NCBI GenBank assembly: GCA_003599015.1
Contig: QZIK01000075.1
Span: 1 to 37,286 of the forward strand
Source of the DNA: Desulfobacteraceae bacterium
GTDB lineage: Bacteria; Desulfobacterota; DSM-4660; Desulfatiglandales; Desulfatiglandaceae
DNA: 37,286 nt
Direction of reading: 5' to 3'
The position numbers were made by a program, and so were the translations under genes. Positions 36,951-37,286 of the stretch are shown here, in pieces. Each line of letters opens with the position of its first letter. Within the stretch, counting starts at the first letter, position 1. The notes below the pieces were generated by a model, which worked only from the letters and a program-made list of their open reading frames with translations, searched no databases and had not been told where the DNA came from.

Positions 36951-37286
36951 ATGAACGTAGTTGAAATCATTGAAAGAGAACAGATGAGGGGCGACATACC
37001 GGACTTCAGCACCGGAGACACCGTCCGCGTCTACGCTCGAATAAGGGAAGGCGAAAAGGAGCGCATCCAGGTCTTTCAGGGTGTGGTGGTCAGGAAGCGA
37101 AAAGGTACTGTAGGCGCTACTTTCACAGTGAGAAAGATTTCCTATGGTGTGGGGGTTGAAAGAATTTTTCCTCTCCACAGCCCTCTTATTGACAGGGTGG
37201 AAGTAATAACCAAGGGAAGAGTGAGAAGGTCCCGTCTTTATTATCTTAGAAACCTGAGAGGCAAGGCCGCTCGCATCAAGGAGAAA
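36951..37286 (+). CDS. rplS: 50S ribosomal protein L19 (3' end beyond window)
   Basis: The ATG follows GGAGG by 5 nt. The 112 codons present read [31 protein letters not shown]..., then [13 protein letters not shown] and [13 protein letters not shown], and end GKAARIKEK at the edge. L19 is about 115 residues, so only a few codons are missing. It is the last visible gene of the ffh-rpsP-trmD operon. Confidence 0.97.
   Translation, partial: MNVVEIIEREQMRGDIPDFSTGDTVRVYARIREGEKERIQVFQGVVVRKRKGTVGATFTVRKISYGVGVERIFPLHSPLIDRVEVITKGRVRRSRLYYLRNLRGKAARIKEK

Overview
The window looks like chromosomal DNA from a mesophilic Gram-negative bacterium, most likely a Desulfobacterota (Deltaproteobacteria) member. 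This is inferred from the mix of genes: a lysine 2,3-aminomutase/ATP-grasp pair, a DctPQM TRAP importer beside a ferredoxin-type DUF362 protein, FolE2, a stand-alone AICAR transformylase, a PilY1 pilus operon, and the order ffh-rpsP-khpA-rimM-trmD-SPOUT methyltransferase-rplS. No phage, insertion sequence, CRISPR array or rRNA was seen. Gene density is high and most neighbours are housekeeping genes.

Layout. 1-2001 (minus): start of an ATP-grasp ligase, the aminomutase it overlaps, and a small OB-fold-like protein. 2002-2335: a divergent control region with three related inverted repeats. 2336-5587 (plus): an endonuclease Q/UvrD-helicase fusion that ends in a sliding-clamp-binding-like peptide. 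5610-7703 (minus): AICAR formyltransferase and FolE2. 7875-7951: tRNA-Pro(UGG). 7999-10362 (minus): a large membrane protein with a degenerate spermidine-synthase-like domain. 10363-11298: a long non-coding stretch holding a promoter/terminator pair that predicts a roughly 110-nt small RNA, followed by very AT-rich DNA. 11299-15935 (plus): TRAP importer and DUF362 Fe-S protein. 15993-17390 (minus): RlmD. 17391-17736: control region with a sigma-54-type promoter and an upstream palindrome. 17737-28826 (plus): minor pilins, PilY1, a small exported protein, a PilB/GspE ATPase and RecN, closely spaced. 28823-32821 (minus): nucleoside phosphorylase, LigA, acylphosphatase and a CsgG/FlgT-like lipoprotein. 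33103-37286 (plus): the SRP/ribosome-maturation operon, ending inside rplS.

How the genes work together. The pilus block encodes the tip-priming set (FimT/GspH, PilW, PilV, PilX, PilY1) and an assembly ATPase, but no major pilin, PilC, PilT or secretin. Several tip proteins carry Asp-rich calcium-loop-like motifs, so calcium-dependent tip assembly or adhesion is a reasonable hypothesis. RecN follows the ATPase by 4 bp and is probably co-transcribed. FolE2 (folate synthesis) and the AICAR transformylase (a formyl-folate consumer) form a logical pair.

The points most worth a second look are the EndoQ-UvrD fusion with its clamp-like tail and repeat-rich control region, the predicted small RNA at about 10742-10850, the sigma-54 promoter of the pilus operon, the PilY1 variant with PPC and golvesin-like modules, and the membrane protein whose aminopropyltransferase-like fold lacks the usual catalytic aspartates.
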